Positions 23,856 to 34,900 of a stretch of DNA of 64,000 nt are shown here, in pieces. A program made the translations under genes and the position numbers. Numbering within the stretch: the stretch's first letter is position 1; the number at the start of each line of letters is the position of its first letter. Below the pieces are notes generated by a model. It was not told the DNA's origin. It did not search any database and saw only the letters and a program-made list of their open reading frames with translations. Source of the DNA: Umbelopsis ramanniana AG. Its lineage: Eukaryota > Mucoromycota > Umbelopsidomycetes > Umbelopsidales > Umbelopsidaceae. The DNA lies in contig NW_026252129.1 of NCBI RefSeq assembly GCF_025399195.1, forward strand, positions 62,001 through 126,000, read 5' to 3'.

Positions 23856-25817
23856 ATGCAGTCCGCCCTATCTTCGAGAGCTATGCTTCGCGCACCTTTA
23901 CGTGCCAGTATCGTAACTCTCTCGGCTCGGCATGTTCGTCCATTTTCTGCTTCTTCTACTTCGTATCTCCATTTATGGGACCATCTTCCCGGAGAGAGCG
24001 TAAATGAGCCAAGCGAAGGTTTGGCCAAATTAAAAGGTCGAATGAGAGAGGAAAGGTTTAGAGTAAAGCCTCTGCTAAATACTGCCGAGCACGACCGCTT
24101 TGATGTCGTAATTGGTAAATAGCATATCTACAAGTATAGCCTATCTTAAGCGATGGATTCTAACACATTGTTATAACAACTAGTTGGGGGCGGAATTGTT
24201 GGCCTTGCAACAGCTCGGGAACTACTCAATAGATATCCCAAGATGACGGTAGCTGTGTTAGAAAAAGAACGTGAGGTTGCTCCACACCAAACTGGGCATA
24301 ATTCAGGAGTGGTAAATGCGCAATATGATAAGTGCATAACGTTTCAATCCTCTAATGCGAACAACACTTTCGACAGATCCACGCTGGAATGTACTACGAA
24401 CCAGGATCGACAATGGCCCACACTTGCGTAAGAGGAAGCGAGCTTATGTACAAATTTTGTGAAGAAAACAAGCTTCCTGCGCAACGATGTGGAAAGATGA
24501 TTGTTGCAACCTCAGCAGAAGAGCATAAGCAAGTCGAAAAACTGTATAAGCAAGGAAATGCAAATGGGGTCAAAGGACTTGAAATTTTTGACGCAAAACA
24601 GGTTAGTGATACCTACATTGACATCCTACGATTGCTATCAACTGAACATTTCATGTTAGGTATCCGATATGGAACCTAACATTAAAGCATACTCTGCACT
24701 GTACTCTCCTAACACAGGTATCGTCGACTATAGCTTAGTCTCAGACGCGCTAGCGAGTCAGATACTAGATTCCGGGTGAGTTGACAAGGAAAATTACAAG
24801 AAATATCAATCAAACTTGAATCTCATTCGTTTGAAAAATTTAGTCGGGCTGATATCAAGCTTGCCTTCGAAGCCACAAACTTTAAAAAGTTGGCAGATGG
24901 CTCTGTGGAGGTATATTTGATATTTTTGAGCCTTTGCATGTACAAATGAATTCAGATTTAACAAGGCTATATACTAGATCACGGGAATTGAACCTTCCCA
25001 GAACGGACCTACCTTGCAAGTTCACGCCGGCAATGTTATAACATGTGGCGGGTTTTACGCCGACCGACTTGCAGGTTTGACGGGAGGAAACGCCAAGAAG
25101 GATCAAGTAGTGACGTTTCGCGGAACATACTATCAGGTACATGCGCAGCTGGTTCATATCATGTCATAAAATCAGCCCATTAAATTCGCCCCACTAGCTA
25201 AAACCCGAATACCGAACGATGGTGCGGATGAACATATATCCCGTCCCCAGTGGTGGTGGTATTCCAGTCGGTGTACACATCACACCAACAGTACGTAATT
25301 CTCAGATTTGTTTACCCTTGTTATTCAACTTCCGTATTGCTGACTTGTCTTAAAGGTTAACACTAGGCGTGGCCATGCATTAATTATCGGACCCGGTGCT
25401 TGCTTTACATTTGCCAGAGAAGGCTACAAGTTCTGGGACTTTAAAGCAAAGGATGTGATACAATCGTTCACGAATCCTGATTTTTGGGCGTTTGCGCTCA
25501 AGAACATTTCGCTGTCATTCGGTGAACTTTACAAGGACTTGAACAAGCGAGCTTTCCTTAGAGCTGCTCAAAGATATGCACCCGACCTGACCATAGATAT
25601 GGTAGAACCAAGCTTTACGGGTGTCATGTCGCAAGTTTTCCGAGAAGGTGGTATTGCGGCCAGTGACTATATTATGGAGCGCAAAGTCTTAGGCGGAACA
25701 ACTCTTAATGTTCGCAATGCTCCTTCGCCTGCATGTACAGCATCGTTGGCTATTGCTGAAATGATTGCCGATATAGCTGCCGAAGACTTTCAATGGAGTA
25801 AGGCAGAAAAGAAATAA
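23856..25817 (+). CDS. L2HGDH: L-2-hydroxyglutarate dehydrogenase, mitochondrial
   Basis: FAD enzyme that oxidises L-2-hydroxyglutarate to 2-oxoglutarate, a metabolite-repair reaction. Eight exons: 23856-24114, 24184-24311, 24377-24601, 24660-24775, 24844-24910, 24978-25136, 25198-25290, 25356-25817; 502 aa. The first 35 residues are basic and rich in Ser, Ala and Leu ([18 protein letters not shown]), a mitochondrial presequence. The dinucleotide-binding motif [14 protein letters not shown] spans the first join. Family marks include GHNSGVIHAGMYY, '[14 protein letters not shown]', 'FRGTYY', '[12 protein letters not shown]' and the C-terminal [13 protein letters not shown]. Length matches the family. 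Accumulated 2-hydroxyglutarate inhibits 2OG-dependent dioxygenases, a class that includes the P4H fusion elsewhere in this window. Confidence 0.93.
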
Positions 25818-26144
25818 ACTCGCTCTTTTCTTGAACCTTCAACAAGCCAATTTGTGGCGACGATAACAATGTTTTACGGTAGATGCCGAACATTCGCATT
25901 GGCTGGAACCGCTTTACCACTGCATGAAAAATCAGCATCTAGCTGGCTCTTCCTCCTTATCAATAAAAAGTTTTGTTTGATTTACACAATGATGTTGTCA
26001 GTTGTAACCATGTTAGTAATCTGATCCATCCTGAATTTGAAAAAATCAACTGCCGTTCAGCAGCAAAGGGGTTCAAGCATTTATTCCGGTAAAATATTAT
26101 ATACATCGATGAAATACAGGTGCTGTATTCTCACATATGAACCA
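25818..26144. other. Convergent intergenic region L2HGDH / APSES gene
   Basis: A 327-bp gap between two converging genes, expected to hold both 3' UTRs. No further feature seen. Confidence 0.4.
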
Positions 26145-28425
26145 TCAGTCGCTATCTTCGTTCATATTATCAGCACTTTGAGAGCCTTTGAGCACAAGAT
26201 CACCTTTGTCATCATGGTTTTGAATTTTTGCCATAAAGCCAGCGACGCGAGAAAGATCAAGGTCCGGAGGATCACTTTCAATAGCCTGGATTAAAGGATG
26301 GAGTAGACTATCCACCTTCTCGATAGGCACTCCACAACAGGCGGCTATCAGTTTTTTACATTGGCTCTCCTTGTCTCCACTCTGCTTTTGTAGCTCTTCC
26401 AATTCAGCGACAAGGTCGTTCTCATTCTTTTGATATATAGTGATTCTTGCACGTAGTTTTCGGATCGAAAGCTCCAAATCTTTGCTGTCGGCTTTGCCAT
26501 TCATTGCTTCTGCGCTCTCTGGTTTACTTGGATCAAAGGATGGTGTATGCGCTATGACATCAAGTTCTTGGTCGATGTCCTCATCCTTCAACTCTGATAT
26601 ATTCTGCAGGCCCGTGCTTTCTTTCTCAGCATCCACGGCCTCTGTCAGATTGGTCAGGGCTCTTTGAGCTTCCGCTAACCTTTGTCTCTCCAGTTTGTAT
26701 TGCTGCAACCGAGCCCGACTTTCTTTCAGCTCCGTTGCTGTGCTCTCCAGCGACTGCTGAATTTGGTTAATTTCGTGCTGCTTTGCCTCCAATTCTTCAG
26801 AAAATTCCGAATCCAGTTCATCGACAATTTTTTGAACAGCTGTAAACAGGATTATCAGCGTGCATGAATGTAGCATCAGCAGGAAGTTTGGTGACTTACC
26901 AGAGACAATTTCTCTTCCGCGCTTACTTGGTACAAGTGGCGAACGCAAGTTCTCTAACGAAGGTTCACGCATGATGTCCGGCGTCTTTAGACGTCCTACG
27001 GAGTTAAGATTATATGGTGAAGACACTCTTGTTGGCGTGTGTGGTCCTGAATCATAAGAGGGTCTATTGAAATTATGCAGTTCGGCTTCTCTCTCAGATT
27101 CCTAAATTGTCGATATTATATGAATAAAATGGTGTGCTGCAAACTGTGATGTCGATATTACTTACTATATCTTCTTCATCATAGTCCTCAGGCTTGATAC
27201 CAAGATGATTTGTCAGTTGAGTACTCGCTCCTGCTTCCATTAATTGTTCGACCAATCTTTGGCTACCACCTCTTGCGGCAATGTTAAGTGCTGTGTTACC
27301 GTTGATGTCTTGTAAGTCTAACAAGCCTTGCATGTTTTTACGCTCACTAAGCAACTTGACAGTGCAGTGTAAGTAGTACGAAGCCGCCTCCTCTCGCCCT
27401 TCGATGGCACTTGTTAAGGCAATATGGTGTAGAAATGTCCTATCGTTATTATCAGCAACCAGAAGGGATCTCTCTAGTGAGCTCAACAAGTGTTGGAATG
27501 TTTTTTGTTCATAATTATTGACCACCATGCAAGCTCGCATCAAGGCGGTCTCTCCAGCATAATTCGTACGTAAAACATGGGCGCCACGCTTCAGTAGTAG
27601 CTCTACAACTTGTTCCCGAGCCAATGCTGCAGCCCAATGCAAAGCGGTATGACCTTGGTCATCTATGACTAGCTCAGTATTGAAATCTTGGGGTATTTCT
27701 TGTGATTTCAATAGTTCTGGGATGTGATTTGGATCGTCATTCAAAAATATTGCCATCAAAGCACTTCTGTGTCTCTCTCCAGATGTGTCTTGCGGATCGG
27801 CAGCCTGTCCTCTTTGAATGGTCACTTGCGTGATTGCTGGAGCAGTTCTTTTTGTCTTTTTTGGCTCCAAAGGCGATTTCGTCGTTGCAGAAGGGGTTTC
27901 CTTTGACTGTAACCTTGCTGATGGCGATCGTGCCGGAGCATCCGCGGAGGTTGACGCAAGAGGTGAAGATTGCAATACTTTCTTTCGCTCTACAGCTGCA
28001 TGCTGTTCCTTTGTAAGGACAACTTCACTGCTTCCCTCACCGTTCTGTTGACCATCAAAATCAAACATGGGAGCCAAGAATCCCGCGACGGAGTATCGTT
28101 CTGCTAGCTCTCTGCTTTTATCGAACGGTATCCTAATTATAACGATGTAAATACAATGTCTTTTTGTTTGCACTGTAATCGCCATAAGTACCTACCATGT
28201 ACCCTGATATTTTCCGTAGCCACCTTGGACTTTTTCATGCTCGCCAATGAGTACTTCTCGCTCCAAGATTTTGGTACGTTTGCCTTTGTCAATTCCAGCC
28301 ACTTTGAGAATTTGAGTTGCATTCATATATGAATCGGCTCTTCGACGCATAACTGCAATTCCTCGGCACATCATTTCGTATACTGGAACGCCTGAGTAGA
28401 CGGCAGAATATATGTTATTCGACAT
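26145..28425 (-). CDS. APSES/KilA-N and ankyrin transcription factor (MBF-type, Mbp1/Swi4-like)
   Basis: DNA-binding subunit of an MBF/SBF-like complex that drives G1/S genes. Exons (minus): 28425-28196, 28132-27166, 27101-26900, 26839-26145; 697 aa. Residues about 10-100 form the APSES domain ('[20 protein letters not shown]', '[20 protein letters not shown]', 'GKYQGTW'), with the DNA-recognition segment intact. A Ser/Ala/Lys-rich linker follows. Ankyrin repeats lie at about 210-390 ('[20 protein letters not shown]', '[20 protein letters not shown]'), then a long coiled coil from about 465 to 620 and an acidic C-terminus. This order matches Mbp1, Swi4 and fission-yeast Res1/Res2. The first ATG in frame is 28425. 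An SCB-like site stands in its own promoter. Confidence 0.9.
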
Positions 28426-28918
28426 TGGCACGAATCAAAGTGGTGTTATTTTTGACGGTAAAATATGAGGTGTAGGAGGAGTATGAGCCAAACCGATAAC
28501 GTTACTATATGTAATGAGGTGAATTATGAAGATAGTCACGCCAAATGGCTAAGTATTGCGTGTAGAATCAGTCAAATGGAAGACGTACGCGAAAGTTCAC
28601 GGTATGCAAGCACGCTTGTCAGGTTTTTCGGAGAGTGAAACAGTGTGGCTCTTCACGATACAGAGCATACGGGTCTTCCTAATCAAAAATAACGTCAAAT
28701 AACATATATCTTCTGCCAATGACATCTCCTTGCATATCAATTGTAACATAATGCATCTTTTTATTGTATGAAGCCGAATATGGGCCAGAGTTATCGTAAT
28801 CTAATAAAAAGGTGTTGTCCCGTGCTTTGACTGGCTATGACCCAAAATTTGGTGTGCGGTAATTTTCTACTGCTAACTTTCCACTGCAATTCAGTCATTA
28901 CATGTCACATTTCAAAGC
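28426..28918. other. Divergent promoter region APSES gene / MRS2
   Basis: A 493-bp gap between the APSES gene (minus) and MRS2 (plus). It includes CGCGAAA at 28588-28594. No coding or RNA feature seen. Confidence 0.4.
28588..28594 (+). promoter_or_regulatory. SCB-like element CGCGAAA
   Basis: Matches the core of the Swi4/6 cell-cycle box (CRCGAAA), 163 bp upstream of the APSES-gene start codon. It could allow feedback by the encoded factor; this is an inference from one short match. Confidence 0.3.
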
Positions 28919-30317
28919 ATGCAGTCACCAATTACTTGCTTGAGATTGTACAGTCGCCCATTTCGTCGCCTCAGTCCCACTTTTTTTTGTCGCTCTCATT
29001 ATGGATCACTAGCTTCGTCAAGATCGCCTTACCCGGCGTCTACCACGAAGCTCTATAAGCAAGCATACTCAACTCAAGATAAAACGTCGACATTTCTCAC
29101 CTTGCCTCGAGAGATACCGGGAAGAAGTAGCAAAACAGAGCTTAGAATGAGATGTTAGTAAACAACAAGCTATTAGACATGGTAAACAAAATTAATTGTG
29201 TCCCTCTCGATGACATAGGTACGGAATTCGACGACAAAGGCAACGTAAAAACCACTGCCGGAGAATTTCTGAAAAGTGAACTTTGCATCCAACATGGAAT
29301 TCTTCCTAGAGACTTACGTACAATAGATACCCATCATGTAAACCCGAAATCAGCAATTCTAGTCCGATCAGAGGCAATACTTGTCAATCTGGCTCACATT
29401 CGAGCTTTAATCAAGAGCGACCTCGTGGTTATATTCGACACTTTTGGAAGCACGAACAGCTACAACCAGAGTATTTTCATATATGACCTTCAAGAGCGTC
29501 TACGGTCTGGTAATCGTGACAGCCTCCCTTACGAGTTTAGGTAAAACTTCAATTGCATTCTTTTCTTGTGTAGTACACGTGGGCCTAATCCGTTCGTTAG
29601 AGCACTTGAGGCCATTTTCATCTCCGTAGTATCATCCCTACAATCTGAAGTCAATGTGCTAGAAAACATGGTTACCAAACTACTATCCGACTTGGAGGAT
29701 TCTATTCAGCAAGAAAAGCTGAAAGATATGTTGCAGTATACCAAAAAATTATCGGAGTTCTACCAAGGTGTTGTCTCTACACGGGATGCTATTAACGAAG
29801 TCTTAGATCAAGGTTTGTACTTCGGCTCTATATCGCTCTTGACAGAGCTTTAACTTGCGATATGTTGATACAGAATACTCATATTTTGGATGTCACCATA
29901 GATGAAGATTTAGCGGCGATGTACCTAACGGCTAAGAAAGCGGGGTCACCTAGAGACCCATCGGATCATGAAGAAATAGAATTGCTTCTAGAGGCGTACT
30001 TGAAGCAAACAGAAGAAGTAGAGAACAAGGCGGCAACACTTATTTCTCATATGAAATCAACCGAAGAAATCGTTCAGATCATGTTAGATACCAACCGCAA
30101 TTCATTGCTATTATTTGAACTCAAACTCACTGTAGCCACGATGAGTGTTGGTACTGGAGCTTTGATAGCAAGCATGTTCGGTATGAATCTTAGAAATTAT
30201 ATGGAGAACGATCCTTTCGCCTTTGGGATAGTATCAGCTGCAACTCTTTGTACAGTCGGGCTTACATTGGCAGGTGCCTTGCGGAAAGTTAAGGTCTTGT
30301 CCAAACCCTATTGCTAG
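28919..30317 (+). CDS. MRS2: Mitochondrial magnesium channel MRS2 (CorA family)
   Basis: Inner-membrane magnesium channel. Exons 28919-29153, 29219-29540, 29601-29812, 29902-30317; 394 aa. The N-terminus (MQSPITCLRLYSRPFRRLS) is basic and Ser-rich, a mitochondrial presequence. Family marks: 'GEFLKSELCIQHGILPRDLR' and 'ILVRSEAILVNLAHIRALIK' in the matrix domain, 'LPYEFRALEAI', a long coiled region, then two membrane helices with the pore motif YGMN-type 'FGMNLRNYMEND' between them. The selectivity Gly-Met-Asn is intact. Length fits MRS2/LPE10 proteins. The join C|TEFDDKGNV across intron 1 restores the usual family sequence. Confidence 0.93.
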
Positions 30318-30797
30318 CATTTAGATTTTCGTCACTGTTACAAAATTTGTATATTCGCTGATTGTAATTCAAGGCTTGCACTGACCACTTTTACAATTAC
30401 AATAAAAACATTTCTTCATTTCATAGTAAGAGAGAATCATAAATGCGACAAGTCAGGCATTGATTCCGCTCATAAAATAATGTCGTTTAGATTACTGTAT
30501 GACTTATTGTATTATCCTGCAGACGACTGAACTTCTCGTGAGGTTAAAAACTGCTTTTTATTCTATTAATCAACTGCTCTATTTATACTTGTTGATTCGT
30601 GACTTATTATATAAAAATGTAAAAGAAATCTAATTTTAAGAGGATATTCAATGTGACTTCGCTGGTAAAGAAGTCCCCTTGAACCGGCGTTCGGTTGAAC
30701 CTGTCATTTTGTATTTTAGACGACGACAATAACAAAGAGATATCTGGAAAAAAAGGCTCTTCGTCAAAGTTTGAAAAAATTGCGTTCTTCCCAAAAG
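30318..30797. other. AT-rich intergenic region after MRS2
   Basis: About 480 bp of AT-rich sequence between MRS2 and the tRNA gene. It should contain the MRS2 3' UTR. Nothing else recognised. Confidence 0.4.
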
Positions 30798-30803
30798 AAA
30801 AAA
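30798..30803 (-). terminator. RNA polymerase III terminator of tRNA-Gly
   Basis: Six consecutive T on the minus strand, starting five bases after the tRNA discriminator base. This is the usual Pol III stop signal. Confidence 0.7.
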
Positions 30804-30807
30804 GAAT

Positions 30808-30878
30808 TGCGCAGTCCGGGAATCGAACCCAGGTCTACCGCGTGGCAGGCGGTAATTATACCACTAAACCAACTGCGC
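30808..30878 (-). tRNA. tRNA-Gly (anticodon GCC)
   Basis: A 71-nt cloverleaf including discriminator A. The acceptor stem pairs GCGCAGT with ACTGCGC. The D arm contains TAGTGGT (A box), the anticodon arm is ACCGC-CTGCCAC-GCGGT with anticodon GCC, and the T arm contains GGTTCGATTCC (B box). No intron. CCA is not encoded. Confidence 0.95.
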
Positions 30879-31934
30879 TTCGATGAAATTTTCCATAGTA
30901 TAGAATTTATATTCTAAAAATGTAAAATACCGTTGGATAATATCGTAGATACTATGTTAGCAATTGCTGTACCGTTATAGCCGTTGGTATGAGCTAAAAT
31001 ATAGTAAATTTTGGCTAAAGAAAGTTTTCAAAAATGATTGAGTCTAAATTTTGGCTCAAATTGGGCAATGTATGCCAGTTCCTTACTTGACTTTTCTCTT
31101 TTGGAGAATCTTCTTCTGATACTTGTACAATGTTCGCCGTCTTTCAAACTAAATATCAATGACCCACTTTCTTACATAATGCGACTCATCTCCTTAAACT
31201 CACTTATAAAGCAGAATGAAGAGAATACAGCCATGTAGACCAACAAGAAGACGCTATAGCTATTTTGGCGATCATATTTATTAAATATAAAGTACATTTA
31301 CCACACATAATATTCAATTGAAAAAATTTCCATTGGTGACATATTTACACAAGATTCTCGTGCTCCAAAATTTTGTTACTACCATTTGAATCGCAGTCTA
31401 TGCGTTTCTGCTTTGTATGATTATCTTATGGATGGATGCTATATATTACCGCCACAACATTCTACTGTTCTTTTCGCATTATATTTCCTAAGGTCATTGC
31501 TATATTTTAAAGTCGCTACATTTTAAAGTTTTTAAGACGATAGTGATTAATAAAATATATTATACTTCAATGAAGCTAATTCTAGTACTGTGATGGAGTT
31601 CTTTCCAATGAGCGCGATCAATACCTTCGAAATTTTTTTAATTTCTTTTTTTCAAAATAACCCAAAAAGCATATTCATCTTAGTGAACTTGTGAGAGTAA
31701 AAATAATAATAGTGTAAAACAATGAATTCGTTCACAACAATGTTGATAGAGGGTTCGAAGAAGCAGTGAGTATTATGGTCATCATAAGCAAGACTGTAGA
31801 GACAGCCAGTTTCCATAATATTTTGGCACTAAGTATACAATTTCTTTATTGTGACAAAGGAAGAGACGTCGCATCAAACATAAATAGGGAAAATGAAAAA
31901 ATGGAAAAATGCAAATGTTATATAAATTGCGCGT
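30879..31934. other. AT-rich gap between tRNA-Gly and FKS1
   Basis: About 1.06 kb of strongly AT-rich sequence with many short A/T runs. Short frames (for example 31038-31238) look like chance. No transposon remnant or RNA gene recognised; it probably contains the FKS1 3' UTR at its right end. Confidence 0.4.
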
Positions 31935-34900
31935 TCAAACATCTATAGCTTGAAACTTAGCCAAAGACACCTGTGGGTGGAGTATACAAGGCACGACGAT
32001 TGCAGCAACCAACACTAGGAAGATAAGAACGAAGAGAGCACTGTACAAAATGACAATTCGTCGTCTTTGCTTACTCTTCTTGATGGAGAGAATCTGTGGC
32101 CGAATTTGTTTGCTTGGTCGTAGCCAGAATAGCATTAGCGAATGGACGCGATCTATGTATGGAATTAGACAGAACAGGAAGAGCAAGAATAATATGAAAT
32201 GACCGAGCAAGAAATCGGCAGCAAACATTGTCATTTCGATTGTCTTGCAGAGCAGCTCTCGCAGTGGTTGGGTAAACGCTATGAGTAAAAAGCAGTATTT
32301 TAATTAGCATATTGTAAAACGACGCACCGAATCCCATTAAATCAACACTAACCATGCGGGCCAAGCTAGAATGTAGAGTTGCACATACAGCGAAAAAGGT
32401 TAAGTAAGCAGACACTCACTCAGGTTTGTAAAAAAATAGAAGATGATGAATGTACTTACCCCACGGCCATACCATTTACCGGTCCACCAGCCTTGGTTGA
32501 TATCGTCTGGTCTGAATTCTCGAGTCAAGAAGACGGTAATCAGGACTTTGAAGATAAATCTTTGCACGGCCATGGCAGCGATCATCCCGAGAAGTACGTT
32601 TTGGAACTTCCACAACTCCAGATAGAGAAGGAGCTCAAATATGCCAATAAGGTTAACAACGGCCCAGGTGTGAGCAAGGGCCGCCATATATGCTCCAAAC
32701 CGAGTAAAGAAGGAATCCACACACCAGCCAAATGCAAGAGACAAGAGGAAGATCACGATCAAACCGGCAACGTTGCATACAATCGGACCTAGAGCAACAA
32801 TCGCAACCCTAATTAATCCACTTTGACCTTGGTTGGGCAATGTGTTGTCATATTGATTAAAACTTCGCACAAAGAGGTATGCCACCATGCAAATGAACGC
32901 CAGGACCAGCGGAACCACAATTTCGGAAAAGAAGATGACGCCAAATTTAGCTCGAGGTACATCTCCAGCAAGTTTATCGGCTGGGTCGCCTAGCACTTTC
33001 TTCCTATATCCGGTAATTTGGGTGCGAGAAATGCGACAGTAGGCAATCCAGGAGTTAGACCGAGCGTTTATATTTCCACGAGAGAGCCAACGTAAATAGC
33101 TACGGTAATCGATCATGAACTCCACATAAGAAAATTGATGTGGGTTGAACAAGAACGGAGAGAAAACCAGTGCGACCACAGTGAACCAGTAATAGATAAG
33201 ATACGGAGTCCAGGCTGATAGTGAGGCGAAAAGGAGGATTAGGAAATTGCGAGAACCTAAGTAAATGCTAGGCCCAGCAAATCTAGAGTAGAGGTTGGCA
33301 AATGGGATTCTTGTTGTGGCAAATCCACGACCAGTTGCAATGTAGCGAGCACCCCCAAAGGCCAGGTTCGTCAAAATCGAATAAGTATAGGTTTCCGTTA
33401 CAAACACTTCAAAAAATGGCGAAAGGGACAAGAATTGTTTTCCCAAGCGGACAAGACTTCGTACAACGCCTCTCTCCGTAAGTTCTTGTAAGAAGAGAGG
33501 TAGAAAGGCGATAAAGAATACGATGAAAACCGAGATGACACAGCGTTGGATCCAGAGAATGATGGGTACAAGATTGTAGCATCCTGGAGGTCTGAGTGGT
33601 GAATCTGGAGATGCATTTGGGTTGTACTGACAGATCGTTACCGATGAACTGATAGCTCCAATATACATCATGACAAGCATGAAAACTTGGATCGCCATCA
33701 TGATGCAGACGTTATTGACATGGAACCCAGGGTGGCCATAATAAAACGTCAAGAACCGGTCAAGTGGCAATTGCGACCCAAGATAATAGTATTCACGAGA
33801 AAGCATTTGCTCGCCCATACCGGTTCCAATCTTAGTAACAAAGTTCAGGATAGAGCCAAAGCCAAGATCACGACCTTTACCACACTGAAAGTATTCTGAG
33901 TGCTTAATACGACCACCGCGAGAGAACGCATTCATACCGGCGTAGATATCCTCATTCAAGTGGAGACCTTTTTGAGCTTTGCTGACACCTCCGCGAGTTG
34001 TCATAAATATGGCATTGAGGAAATCCGGATGACCATAATGGAGCTTCAGTTATGAAAAGGGTCAATCTCATTTCAGTGTGGTTTGATTTATAGGAACCAT
34101 AACATACCTTTCCACCAATCTTTGCCATAATTCTCTGCGACAAAGTACCAAATGTTTGTTCTTTTCCGGCAGCAACATCTCCTAAAACGCCGATATTTTC
34201 GGAGAAGATATATTCACGAGATCCAACAATTGCAACAGGAGATGTCACAGTTTTGTCTGGATTGAAAGAATACGGTGATGTGTTGGAAATGCCCAAGTTC
34301 TCGAATTCGGAAAGAACGTTTCGAATCTTTAAGCACTCCTCAAGATAATTGTCTTGATTGGCGTCAATCAACTGTAAAAATTCACCACGATAGAAGATAA
34401 GCGCATGATTCTGGTTATCGGATTTTCCATCACCAAGAATAGGATTTCCAGGAAGTCTAATCCTATATTTTGCAGCTCGCTTGCCATCTTGTAGGAGAGG
34501 ACAGCCCCCGTCGGTGAGTACAGAATAAAACACATTTTCTGATTTTTCCGATTTACCAGGTTCCTGATCGAGGTACACGACTTGTAAACTTGGATACTTT
34601 TTAAACAGCAGCTCGGTCGATTGTTGCTCTTCTTTGTTGAATTTGGAGTATCTTTGCATGGCAACCAAATATCTGAATTTCCTCACAGCTATACTATCAA
34701 GTTCAGCTTCCAGTCCATCAACATCGCCATGATATTTTTGAACGATTTCAGGGTTTTCAACTCGATAGAGCAATTTGATAGCATGGTAATAGTTCATGAA
34801 TCCGCTCACCGTGCGGTACAATGTTTGCGCTCGCTGAGATGCCCAGATGCGGGTACGGACAGTGTACTCAGGTGCAGAAGATTTGAAACCAACACAGTAA

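Noticed and set aside
23856-25817. Glycerol-3-phosphate dehydrogenase or amino-acid oxidase identity for the FAD gene
   Set aside because: GHNSGVIHAGMYY and [13 protein letters not shown] are specific to the L2HGDH/LhgO family.
30318-31934. Transposon or retroelement remnant in the AT-rich gap
   Set aside because: No terminal repeats, target duplications, or reverse transcriptase/transposase motifs on either strand.
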